Positions 6,239 through 13,088 of a stretch of 64,000 bases of DNA are shown one piece after another. Location of the stretch: positions 376,857 to 440,856 of the forward strand of contig NZ_LMIU01000012.1 of the NCBI RefSeq assembly GCF_001428845.1, written 5' to 3'. The notes beneath the pieces were generated by a model. That model searched no databases. It was not told the origin of the DNA and worked only from the letters and a program-made list of their open reading frames with translations. Numbering within the stretch: the stretch's first letter is position 1; each line of letters begins with the position of its first letter. Origin of the DNA: Achromobacter sp. Root83 (GTDB taxonomy: Bacteria > Pseudomonadota > Gammaproteobacteria > Burkholderiales > Burkholderiaceae_B). The position numbers were made by a program, and so were the translations under genes.

Positions 6239-6913
6239 TCAGCCCGCTGGTGTGGCGACGAGCTTTCCGGCGGGGAAGGGCATTAATAAGTCCTGGCTCT
6301 GCTCGGCCCTCGCCGTCAGCCAGTCGCCGTAGGCACCCTCCGGCAGGATCACGATCATGCGCTTTTCCTTGCCTGCCTGGTGGTAGTCGCGGAAGAGGGG
6401 ATCGGCGTCCGCGTTGATTGTCAGCATCGTGTAGCTGTCCTGCCACTGGCCGGCCGCATCCAGGTAGCGGTCCCAAACGATGCCTAGCGGCGCGTCGTCG
6501 ACTCTAGTGAAGCGCGTGGCAATCGAGTTCGTGCTGGTGCTCTCGTATACGGGGCGCCAGTCGGGCTCGAAGATTGCATCAGCGGGAATGATGCAGTGCT
6601 GCGCACGGCGCCAGGCGTTGCGGAAGGTGAAGGCGTGGGCGACACGGTCGTCGCGGGCGTTGAAGGTGGATAGCTTTGCGTCTTTCTCCAATCCGTTGGG
6701 CCCAGTCGATGCGGATATCAGACCCCAGCGGCCGACCGTCGCCTCACGACCCGGCACAGCCTCGTCGCCGGCGTCGTACTCCGGCGGCCTGCGCACAAAG
6801 ATCCCCTGATACTGCGGCCACATGTTGTACTTGCCGGCGGGCGGCTTCTCGCGGACGCCGAATTTCTTCAGCAGTAGTTCGGCGTCTTTCAGGGTCTGAT
6901 AGTGGCTGCACAT
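6239..6913 (-). CDS. SRAP-family peptidase (abasic-site DNA-protein crosslinker)
   Basis: 224 residues starting MCSHY, so that Cys2 becomes N-terminal after removal of Met; in the SRAP family (YedK/HMCES) this Cys forms a thiazolidine crosslink with abasic sites in single-stranded DNA. Other family landmarks are 'LSTFNARDD' (the N-A-R motif), 'HCIIPADAIFEP' and a C-terminal 'MLTINADADPLFRDYH' that supplies the conserved His. The usual start is MCGRY, so S3-H4 is a variant seen in mobile-element copies. It stands alone, on the minus strand, between the autotransporter scar and the toxin-antitoxin group. Phage and plasmid copies are thought to protect replication forks or counter host defence. 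Confidence 0.88.
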   Translation of the reverse strand: MCSHYQTLKDAELLLKKFGVREKPPAGKYNMWPQYQGIFVRRPPEYDAGDEAVPGREATVGRWGLISASTGPNGLEKDAKLSTFNARDDRVAHAFTFRNAWRRAQHCIIPADAIFEPDWRPVYESTSTNSIATRFTRVDDAPLGIVWDRYLDAAGQWQDSYTMLTINADADPLFRDYHQAGKEKRMIVILPEGAYGDWLTARAEQSQDLLMPFPAGKLVATPAG

Positions 6914-6966
6914 AGAACCTTCATGGAGGATCTAGGTATAGGAGCCGCCATTCGCCCGCAGCGGGG

Positions 6967-7440
6967 TTACTGGCTCAACGGCTGCATATGCGGAAAGACC
7001 GGGTTCCCTTGCCCCACTTTTAGCGCCGCGCCTTTAACTTCGCCGTTCTCCGTGATAATTTTGCTGCGAATCATGGTGGGCTGCTGGACGACCAAAGGGG
7101 TAAGAAAAAACTGGGTTCGGAACCCGACCATCTTCTCCTCAAAGCCTTCAAGGTCCACCTGCGAGGCTGCTAATTTCTGTTGCTGCAGCACCTCTTGCGG
7201 GAAATCCATGGCGAGCAGTTGATCCCCCGCATCCGTCGTCAGTTCGAAACGTAGAGAGCGAAGTTGTTCCTCGAAAGGAGTGCCAATCTCCACTGATATT
7301 GCGAACTTCGGCAGCGTGAGCGGGAAAGACTGCGCCAGCAATGTTCCATTGAAGATGCCTATCAGAGAAGTTTGGCCTGTCAGTTCCAGCCGAACATCCT
7401 CGCAATAGACGACCGTTAACTTGCGGGTGGTGTCACGCAT
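6967..7440 (-). CDS. DUF6941-like protein, third gene of a toxin-antitoxin operon
   Basis: 157 residues. The N-terminal part ('VVYCEDVRLELTGQTSLIGI', then 'FNGTL') looks like the small family I know as DUF6941, of unknown function and predicted beta-sandwich character; the match is from memory. The last third is more variable. The ATG lies inside the end of the upstream antitoxin gene (8-base overlap), so the three genes toxin, antitoxin and this one are translationally coupled. A dedicated third component suggests a chaperone or modulator as in tripartite toxin-antitoxin-chaperone modules, but there is no sequence proof for this. Confidence 0.6.
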   Translation of the reverse strand: MRDTTRKLTVVYCEDVRLELTGQTSLIGIFNGTLLAQSFPLTLPKFAISVEIGTPFEEQLRSLRFELTTDAGDQLLAMDFPQEVLQQQKLAASQVDLEGFEEKMVGFRTQFFLTPLVVQQPTMIRSKIITENGEVKGAALKVGQGNPVFPHMQPLSQ

Positions 7441-7861
7441 GTTGTGCAGTTTCCAGCGTAGTTTCTAATGCCGCAGCGACCGCGGCCGTGGACAAGTTCA
7501 ACGCCTTGGCCAGCTTTTGGAGGGTGGTGAAGGTGGGATTGTCCTTACCCGCTTCCAGCCGCGCTATTTGAGGCTGCTTTATACCCATTGCGTCCGCAAG
7601 CTTTCGTTGTGACATTCCGGCCCTCAAGCGAAGCACTGCAAGAGTAGGAGTCTCCGCGTGTTCCGGATAGAGCAGATCGGCAATCGACCGGGTAGCTTCC
7701 GCCACTGCGGCCTCGCCAGCCGTGGCCTCCAGTGGGCCAAATACGTCGTCTAAGGAAAACTCAGTTTGCGCGACGGGCGGCGCCACATCGAGCGCAGGCA
7801 CTTCGATGAGCTGGTGACCCACGCATATCCACTGCTTTTCCAGCGAGAGGATGGTCTGCAC
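7433..7861 (-). CDS. HTH (Xre/HigA-type) antitoxin
   Basis: About 142 residues from GTG 7861. The C-terminal half is a classical Xre helix-turn-helix: 'LRLRAGMSQRKLADAMGIKQ' followed by 'PQIARLEAGKDNPTFTTLQK'. The N-terminal half (about 75 residues) is an acidic region likely to bind the toxin. The frame stays open upstream, but the toxin gene ends at 7863, and the GTG directly at that stop is the coupled start. HigA-type antitoxins repress their own operon through the HTH. Gene order here is toxin first, then antitoxin, the order typical of the higBA family. Confidence 0.75.
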   Translation of the reverse strand: MQTILSLEKQWICVGHQLIEVPALDVAPPVAQTEFSLDDVFGPLEATAGEAAVAEATRSIADLLYPEHAETPTLAVLRLRAGMSQRKLADAMGIKQPQIARLEAGKDNPTFTTLQKLAKALNLSTAAVAAALETTLETAQHA

Positions 7862-7862
7862 A

Positions 7863-8300
7863 TCAGGGTGTGGAGCCGCGAACCCCGTCGTAGGCGCGCA
7901 GCATACGAACGGCAGTAGGACTCTTGAGATCATCATAGTCGAACTCAGATTTATCGTTGAGTTGCTTGTACACAACGGCCAGGACGTGTGCTTGGTCGTA
8001 ATGGGCGTCGTGCATGCAGTAAAAAATGCGGAAACACTTGCCGTTCCGCTCGAGGTCCAGATCTTTCAGTCTCCAAAGACCGTGGCCCTTCGCTTGGGCT
8101 TTTCGCCATTTGAGTACGTTGAACTTGTCTTGCGCGTTCCGAAACTCACCATAGCCGTCTTCCCAAATTTTCTCGAACTTGGCTGGGTCTGCTTCCAATT
8201 GGCGGAGCATCTGGCCAAGCTGAAGCATCTCCACTGAATGGGCGAAGCTGAGGAGCTGGATGTCCTCAAGCGCGTCCCGGTGGAAGATGAATTTCCCCAT
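7863..8300 (-). CDS. RelE/HigB-like toxin
   Basis: 145 residues read from ATG 8300. The C-terminal part 'GLWRLKDLDLERNGKCFRIF' then 'AHVLAVVYKQLNDK' follows the pattern of RelE/HigB-superfamily ribosome-dependent RNases: a strand with an Arg, a strand ending in Ile-Phe-Tyr, and a strand before a Lys-rich loop. The N-terminal 40 residues are helical. It overlaps the downstream HTH antitoxin, which supports the assignment. A TATAAT hexamer (8301-8306, minus) touches the ATG, so either transcription starts inside the gene and a later Met is used (for example Met24), or this hexamer is not the promoter. Confidence 0.65.
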   Translation of the reverse strand: MGKFIFHRDALEDIQLLSFAHSVEMLQLGQMLRQLEADPAKFEKIWEDGYGEFRNAQDKFNVLKWRKAQAKGHGLWRLKDLDLERNGKCFRIFYCMHDAHYDQAHVLAVVYKQLNDKSEFDYDDLKSPTAVRMLRAYDGVRGSTP

Positions 8301-8475
8301 ATTATATAGTAAAAGTTATCAAAATGGGCAAGCAAGAATTGGACGCCTTCATGGGCTAAGCAATGATACCCCATTTGTTACAAGGGCGGACTGAAGGGTA
8401 CGCTGATGGGACAGCACCCTACCGAATGCTGACCAAAAAGCTGACCACTCTACCCAAAACAGCCCAAAACAGCCC
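8301..8475. other. Junction between accessory DNA and ssrA
   Basis: No gene is seen. The toxin operon promoter should lie at the left end. At 8453-8480 there is a short direct repeat of about ten bases (CCCAAAACAG). Because ssrA points its 3' end at this stretch, the integration site of the accessory element is expected close to 8537; its partner copy would be beyond the left edge of the window. Confidence 0.4.
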
Positions 8476-8510
8476 AAAAAAAAAGGCCAACTTTTAGGAT
8501 TGGCCTTTTC
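8476..8510 (-). terminator. Rho-independent terminator of ssrA
   Basis: On the minus strand an AAAAGGCCAA / TTGGCC stem is followed directly by a run of nine T. It lies 27 bases beyond the CCA end of the tmRNA. Confidence 0.85.
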
Positions 8511-8536
8511 TAAGTGCTTGATAACACTAGGGTATT

Positions 8537-8926
8537 TGGTGGAGCCGGGGGGAATTGAACCCCCGTCCGCAAGCCCTCTGCAATCAGTTCTACATGCGTA
8601 GTCGATTTATTTAGTTTTAACTTTGGACTTAGCCAACCGACAGGCCGGACCAAAGCGATTCACGTAATTTAAATCTGAGCCGTGTGACCCCAGCGCAGAC
8701 CGATTCCTTGTGAATGTCGCTGCTGCGGTTCGAGGGTTACCCCCCTAGGAAGTTGCCTTCCTCCGCCTGACCCAAGGACAGATCAGTGCAGCGGCTCACC
8801 GCTTAAGCGGCGAGAGCGAAACGCTCGTCGTTGGCGTTTGTAGTGTTTCCAGTGGTTTAACGAGCGAACTGGTGCTCGGCATGCCCTGAGTTGTTTCGCG
8901 ACCCACGTCGAATCCGGATCGGCCCC
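8537..8926 (-). ncRNA. ssrA: Transfer-messenger RNA
   Basis: 390 bases, 5' end GGGGCCGATCC at 8926 and 3' end GGCTCCACCA at 8537, which pair into the alanine-tRNA-like acceptor; the T-arm GGTTCAATTCCCC precedes the 3' end. The RNA rescues stalled ribosomes and adds a degradation tag. A one-piece gene is seen, with the tag frame at 8803-8835. The 3' end is a preferred target of phage and island integrases, and foreign DNA indeed lies directly to the left. A TACAAT -10 box (8937-8942, minus) ends ten bases upstream of the mature 5' end. Confidence 0.95.
8803..8835 (-). other. tmRNA tag-peptide frame (ANDERFALAA)
   Basis: The codons GCC AAC GAC GAG CGT TTC GCT CTC GCC GCT TAA encode ANDERFALAA. 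The ending A-L-A-A is the signal for ClpXP; this tag is the one I associate with Bordetella and close relatives. Confidence 0.93.
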
Positions 8927-9016
8927 AAGAAAGTCTATTGTACTGTTAATCGCAACAGCCTGCTCTGTTGCCCGCGCCAGTCCGTTGGGGCGTGGCGCAG
9001 GGGACACAAGTGCCGG

Positions 9017-10201
9017 TCAGGCCGCCCCGGCGCATGCGGGCTTGGCTTGCCGGCCCGGGCGCGAGGCCGCCATCAGCAACAGGGCCAGGCCCACCGAAAT
9101 GGCCACGATGACCGCCGCGGCCGCCCCGAGGGAGGTCAGGCCGTAGTTGTCGATCACATGTCCGCCCACCACGGCGCCCAGGCCGATGCCGATGTTGGCA
9201 CCGGAAATGTTCAGGGACGCCGCGAACGCGGGCGCTTCCGGGGCGGACTTCATCAGGCGCACATGGCACACGATGAACAGCGCGGCCTGCGCGATGCCCC
9301 ATATCCCCAGCGCGACGGCGAGCAACCCATGCGACTGCATGACGGGCGCGACGAACGCCAGTCCCGCGGCCATCAGCGACGAGAACAGGGCGGTGGCCCC
9401 CAACGGACTGCGGTCCACCATGCGGCCGCCCAGTGTGTTGCCGGCCAGCCCGACGGCGCCGAAGGCCATCATCGTCCAGCCGACGGTCTCGCCGTTGAAG
9501 CCGGCCAGGCGCTCCAGCATGTCCGCCAGGTAGGTGTAGGCGGTGAACATGCCGGTGAACACCAGCAGCGACAGCAGCACGTGCCCGATCACGATCGGGT
9601 TGCGCAGGATGCGCAGTTGCGTGACGAGCCGGACGCTGTTGGCCCGGATACGGGTGCTGGGGAAGGTGAAGAGCAGCAGCAAGGCCTTGGCGAACGCCAC
9701 CACCGACAGGACCCAGAAGGCCGCGCGCCAGCCGAATGCGTCCGAAATCAGTACACCGATGGGAATCCCGAACACCGTGGCGGCCACGATGCCGAAGGCC
9801 ACCATCGAGATGGCGCGGCCGGCGCGCGCCGGGCCGACCAGCTCCACGGCGGTGGCGCTGGCCAGCGACCAGAACACCGGCAGGGCCAGCGCAGGCACGA
9901 AGCGGGCAACCGCCATGATCCAGATGTTGGGCGCAACGGCCGCCAGGGCATTGGAAAGCCCAAACAGCACCAGCACGCCGATGAACAGGCGCTTGCGCTC
10001 GATGTTTGCCATCAGGGCGGTCAGGAGCGGACCGGTCGCGGCGACGGTGAAGGCAAACAGGGTCACCAGCAGACCCGCCTGGGATACGGTGACGTTCAGG
10101 TCGCGGGCCAGGCCTGGAAGCAGGCCCACGATCAGGAACTCGGTGGTCAGGATGGTGAAGCCGGCGGCGGATAGAAGCAGAATAGGCAAAAGCATAGGCA
10201 T
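9017..10201 (-). CDS. MFS transporter, DHA1 (AraJ/NepI-like) type
   Basis: About 394 residues with twelve hydrophobic segments. It starts at ATG 10201, preceded by AGAGGA; a longer open frame upstream to 10411 is Pro/Arg-rich and not protein-like. The N-terminus 'ILTTEFLIVGLLPGLARDL' is typical of AraJ/NepI-type proton-driven drug or sugar exporters, and the loop 2-3 region 'LLTALMANIERKRLFIG' is the degenerate A-like motif of that branch. The substrate cannot be read from sequence. It stands alone between ssrA and gph. Confidence 0.85.
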   Translation of the reverse strand: MPMLLPILLLSAAGFTILTTEFLIVGLLPGLARDLNVTVSQAGLLVTLFAFTVAATGPLLTALMANIERKRLFIGVLVLFGLSNALAAVAPNIWIMAVARFVPALALPVFWSLASATAVELVGPARAGRAISMVAFGIVAATVFGIPIGVLISDAFGWRAAFWVLSVVAFAKALLLLFTFPSTRIRANSVRLVTQLRILRNPIVIGHVLLSLLVFTGMFTAYTYLADMLERLAGFNGETVGWTMMAFGAVGLAGNTLGGRMVDRSPLGATALFSSLMAAGLAFVAPVMQSHGLLAVALGIWGIAQAALFIVCHVRLMKSAPEAPAFAASLNISGANIGIGLGAVVGGHVIDNYGLTSLGAAAAVIVAISVGLALLLMAASRPGRQAKPACAGAA

Positions 10202-10546
10202 TCCTCTGGCGCGATGCCGAAAGGCAGCACGCGGGCAGGGCGGTGTGGGGCGCAGTAAAAAGGTCGGGTGTGCGCGGCGGCAAGGGCGCGGGCACGGTGC
10301 GAGAGGGCGGAAGGCCGTCAGCGCGGAGCTCTGGTGCGGCGGATATGGCGGAAGCGGCAACGCCGGCGTCAGCCGGAAAGGCAATCGGGGAACACCCCGA
10401 GCGCCAGGCATGCTTCACACTTTAAGGGACTTGGACTTCAGGATAAAGCGTCCAGATCCGGAAAGATTGTTCGGTCAGCTTCACTAATGGACGCGAACGA
10501 TCGTAAAGAGCGTCTCGGGCCGCCAGGCGGCGGCCCGTCCCGTGTG
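10202..10546. other. 345-base intergenic stretch between gph and the MFS gene
   Basis: No gene is supported. At 10516-10524 / 10529-10537 there is a perfect nine-bp hairpin with a four-base loop just beyond the gph stop; no T-run follows at once, so it is a weak terminator candidate for gph. Near 10420-10440 lies a direct GGACTTGGACTT repeat that might be part of a regulator site for the MFS gene; this is speculative. Confidence 0.35.
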
Positions 10547-11221
10547 TTAGCGCAGGTCGCTGGGCAGCAGCGGGTGGATGGCGGACCAGAGATCCGCGGG
10601 CGTATCGGCGCAGGATTCCGCTTCCCAGGCGATGATATTGTCTTCTTCGCCCACGTAACCATAGGCCGCCGCGACGGCGGGCATGCCCGCCGCGTGCGCG
10701 GCCTGGATGTCGCGCAGGTCATCCCCGACATACACGCAGCGGTCCGTCGCGAACCCGGCTTCGCGCGCGGCGTGCTGCAGCGGCAAGGGATGGGGCTTGG
10801 CATGGGCCGTCGTGTCGCCGCACACGAGCACGGCGCTGTCGCGCGTCAGGTCCAGGAACTCGACGATGGGCAGGGTCAGGTAGGTGACCTTATTGGTGAC
10901 GATACCCCACGACAGCCCGCGCTTGCGGATATCGGCCAGCAGGTCTTCGATGCCGGGAAACAGCTTGCTGTGGACCGTGGAACTGGCCGCGTAGTCTTCC
11001 AGGAACTGCAGGCGGGTCGGTTCGTAGTCCGGATCGCCAGGCTTGAGGTCGAGCGCCACGCGCAACAGACCCCGGGCGCCCTGCGACGCGACGGGGCGTA
11101 GCGCCTCGTACGGCAGCGGGTCCAGGCCCCGGCGGGTGCGCTGGCGGTTGGCCGCCGCGGCCAGATCGGGGGCGGTATCGGCCAATGTGCCGTCGAAATC
11201 GAACAGGATCAGGGCGCTCAT
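10547..11221 (-). CDS. gph: Phosphoglycolate phosphatase (HAD family)
   Basis: 224 residues. HAD motif I '[15 protein letters not shown]' at the N-terminus (nucleophile Asp9, acid/base Asp11), motif II Thr in 'GIVTNK', motif III Lys in 'HAKPHP', and motif IV '[12 protein letters not shown]' are all present. The helical cap between residues 17 and 85 is of the PGP type. The enzyme removes phosphate from 2-phosphoglycolate, formed in DNA repair and oxygenation reactions. It overlaps the end of ubiG by four bases, so the two genes are coupled, as in other Burkholderiales. Substrate assignment inside the HAD family rests on this context. Confidence 0.85.
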   Translation of the reverse strand: MSALILFDFDGTLADTAPDLAAAANRQRTRRGLDPLPYEALRPVASQGARGLLRVALDLKPGDPDYEPTRLQFLEDYAASSTVHSKLFPGIEDLLADIRKRGLSWGIVTNKVTYLTLPIVEFLDLTRDSAVLVCGDTTAHAKPHPLPLQHAAREAGFATDRCVYVGDDLRDIQAAHAAGMPAVAAAYGYVGEEDNIIAWEAESCADTPADLWSAIHPLLPSDLR

Positions 11222-11946
11222 TTGCGGGTAGCCATAAGGTAGTTGACCGAGGTGTCGGACGATAGCGTGTAGATCTGGGTAATCGGGTTGTACTCCATGC
11301 CCCGCATGCTCACCGGCTCCAGGGCTGCGCCGCGGGCCGCCGCGGACAGTTCGCTGGGCTTGATGAACTGGTCGTAGGTGTGGGTGCCTCGCGGCAGCAG
11401 CCGCAGCACGTACTCGGCGCCGACGATCGCGAACAGAAAGGATTTGGCGTTACGGTTCAGCGTGGAAAAGAACACCCAGCCGCCCGGTTTCGCCAGGGTG
11501 GCGCATGCGCGCACGATGGAGGCGGGGTCCGGTACGTGCTCCAGCATTTCCATGCAGGTCACCACGTCGTACTGACCGGGCTGTTCGGCCGCCAATTCCT
11601 CGACGGGCACCTTGCGGTATTCGACTTTCACGCCCGATTCCAGGCCGTGCAGGCGTGCAATCTTCAGGGATTTTTCAGCCAGATCGATGCCGGTCACCTC
11701 GGCGCCGCCGCGGGCCATCGCTTCGGACAGGATGCCGCCGCCGCAGCCCACATCCAGCACCTTCTTTCCGCCAAGGCTGCCCGCGCATTCCTGGATCCAT
11801 TCCAGCCGAAGCGGGTTGATGGCGTGCAGCGGCTTGAACTCGCTTTCAGGGTCCCACCACCGGCTGGCCAGGGCGCTGAACTTGTCGAGTTCGGCCTGGT
11901 CGGCGTTGACGGATGCTTGCGCGGTGTCGTGAGTTGGCGTGGTCAT
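11218..11946 (-). CDS. ubiG: Ubiquinone biosynthesis O-methyltransferase
   Basis: 242 residues. SAM-binding motif '[19 protein letters not shown]' (about residues 64-82), '[12 protein letters not shown]', '[14 protein letters not shown]' and the UbiG-typical '[20 protein letters not shown]'. It carries out both O-methylation steps of ubiquinone synthesis using S-adenosylmethionine. The N-terminal '[20 protein letters not shown]' is a UbiG hallmark. First gene of the ubiG-gph pair transcribed leftwards, downstream of the ompA terminator. Confidence 0.95.
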   Translation of the reverse strand: MTTPTHDTAQASVNADQAELDKFSALASRWWDPESEFKPLHAINPLRLEWIQECAGSLGGKKVLDVGCGGGILSEAMARGGAEVTGIDLAEKSLKIARLHGLESGVKVEYRKVPVEELAAEQPGQYDVVTCMEMLEHVPDPASIVRACATLAKPGGWVFFSTLNRNAKSFLFAIVGAEYVLRLLPRGTHTYDQFIKPSELSAAARGAALEPVSMRGMEYNPITQIYTLSSDTSVNYLMATRK

Positions 11947-12043
11947 GGGCGGTCCAGCGAAAGGCGGCTCTATATATAGAGGGGGTCCAGCGCGCTAGGC
12001 GAGGAAGGGGCCGGCGATGCACCGGATGGGTGCATCGCACGCG

Positions 12044-12071
12044 AAAAAAAGGGCCTCGCTATGCGAGGCCC
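12044..12071 (-). terminator. Terminator of the OmpA-family gene
   Basis: A perfect nine-bp stem (12051-12059 / 12063-12071) with a three-base loop is followed on the minus strand by seven T (12044-12050). A second perfect eight-bp hairpin lies just beyond, at 12016-12036. Confidence 0.9.
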
Positions 12072-12093
12072 CTTATTGTAGCTAGTCCGGCAA

Positions 12094-12675
12094 TTACTTG
12101 CGGCTACCCACGATTTCGATCTCAACGCGACGGTTCTGGGCACGGCCCTCTTTCGTCTTGTTGGAAGCGATCGGCTGCAGCTCGCCCTTGCCTTCCGTAT
12201 AGATACGGTTGGGATCGATGCCCAGGCTAACCAAGTAGGCCTTGACCGAAGCGGCGCGGCGCTCGGACAGCTTCTGGTTGTAGGCTTCGGTACCGATCGA
12301 GTCGGTGTGGCCAACAGCGATGATGGTTTCCAGCTCGATACCGCGAGCTTGCTGGGCAACTTGGTCCAGCAACTGACGGCCTTCGGGCTTCAGAACCGAC
12401 TTGTCGAAGTCGAAGAACGTGTCAGCATTGAACACGACCTTTGCCGCCATCGGGGCCGGCTTCGCCTTCTGTTGTGCAACCGGAACACCGTCGCAACCGG
12501 GGATGCCGGTAGCAGGGGTCCAGAAAGCATCGCGCCAGCACAGTTCGTTCGTGCCGTTTTTCCAAACGTCACCGAACGGGTTGCGCCAGTTGTCCACGGT
12601 TTGCGCGGAAGCTACACCAGAGGCCGTGACGGCGGCGAAGGCGAGCGCCAGAGCGAATTTGGAGGGTTTGTTCAT
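12094..12675 (-). CDS. ompA: OmpA-family outer-membrane protein
   Basis: 193 residues: signal peptide 'MNKPSKFALALAFAAVTASG' ending AQA/Q near residue 25, a short variable region with two cysteines ('NELCWRD', 'GIPGCDG'), and a C-terminal OmpA domain from about residue 78 ('KVVFNADTFFDFDKSVLKPE', 'AVGHTDSIGTEAYNQKLSER', 'NRRVEIEI'). The OmpA domain binds peptidoglycan. There is no eight-stranded barrel as in E. coli OmpA, so it is the short, periplasm-anchored type known in Bordetella and relatives. Strongly expressed by its own promoter and terminator. Confidence 0.9.
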   Translation of the reverse strand: MNKPSKFALALAFAAVTASGVASAQTVDNWRNPFGDVWKNGTNELCWRDAFWTPATGIPGCDGVPVAQQKAKPAPMAAKVVFNADTFFDFDKSVLKPEGRQLLDQVAQQARGIELETIIAVGHTDSIGTEAYNQKLSERRAASVKAYLVSLGIDPNRIYTEGKGELQPIASNKTKEGRAQNRRVEIEIVGSRK

Positions 12676-12750
12676 GTTTCTCCTCGTTGAGCTTGAAGCT
12701 GGATAAGTGACTCGCAGCGAACCCCCGCCGCATATCAGGAAAACGGGGCC

Positions 12751-12778
12751 AGTATAGCAACGCCAAGAGCTGGTTCAA
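12751..12778 (-). promoter_or_regulatory. Putative ompA promoter
   Basis: TTGAAC (12773-12778) and TATACT (12751-12756), both read on the minus strand, are 16 bases apart and about 75 bases upstream of the ATG. Confidence 0.6.
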
Positions 12779-13030
12779 AGGAATAGCTACTGGGTTTCCT
12801 GCGTGCTGGAAACAATCTTAAGGCATTTGGGGGCCTTTGGCTTCCCTGGACAGGCGCATTAATGCTGGATATGACGTTTTCGGCGCTCCATCGGTTTTCC
12901 CTGTTGGTTTTTGACAACAGGCCCACGGGGCGCGGGCCCGCGCGGCGGGGGGCGTCTCCCGCTTGCCCGGTCCGGGACGCCGCTCGCGCCTCTTCCCGCC
13001 GCCCGCCAGACCTCACTCCCAATCGAATGA

Positions 13031-13036
13031 TAGAAT
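13031..13036 (+). promoter_or_regulatory. Putative gyrA -10 box
   Basis: TAGAAT lies 52 bases upstream of the gyrA start; the -35 region is weak (AGACCT, 17 bases upstream). Confidence 0.4.
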
Positions 13037-13088
13037 TTCCTGTTTACCCGGCCCGGGTTCCTCCTTACACGATTCTGTCGTTATATAT

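Larger units (their letters stand above)
12676..13088. other. 413-base divergent control region of ompA and gyrA
   Basis: No gene. It contains the ompA and gyrA promoters listed separately, an inverted repeat CTGTTG / CAACAG at 12901-12920 and a 14-bp GC palindrome at 12930-12943. Confidence 0.6.

Noticed and set aside
8453-8480. Short CCCAAAACAG repeat considered as CRISPR remnant
   Set aside because: Only two short contiguous copies without spacers and no cas genes.
1-8500. Integrase or transposase gene in the accessory region
   Set aside because: No recombinase motif was found on either strand in this stretch.
8891-10174. Plus-strand open frame opposite the MFS gene
   Set aside because: Low-complexity Gly/Gln/His/Arg shadow; begins inside ssrA.
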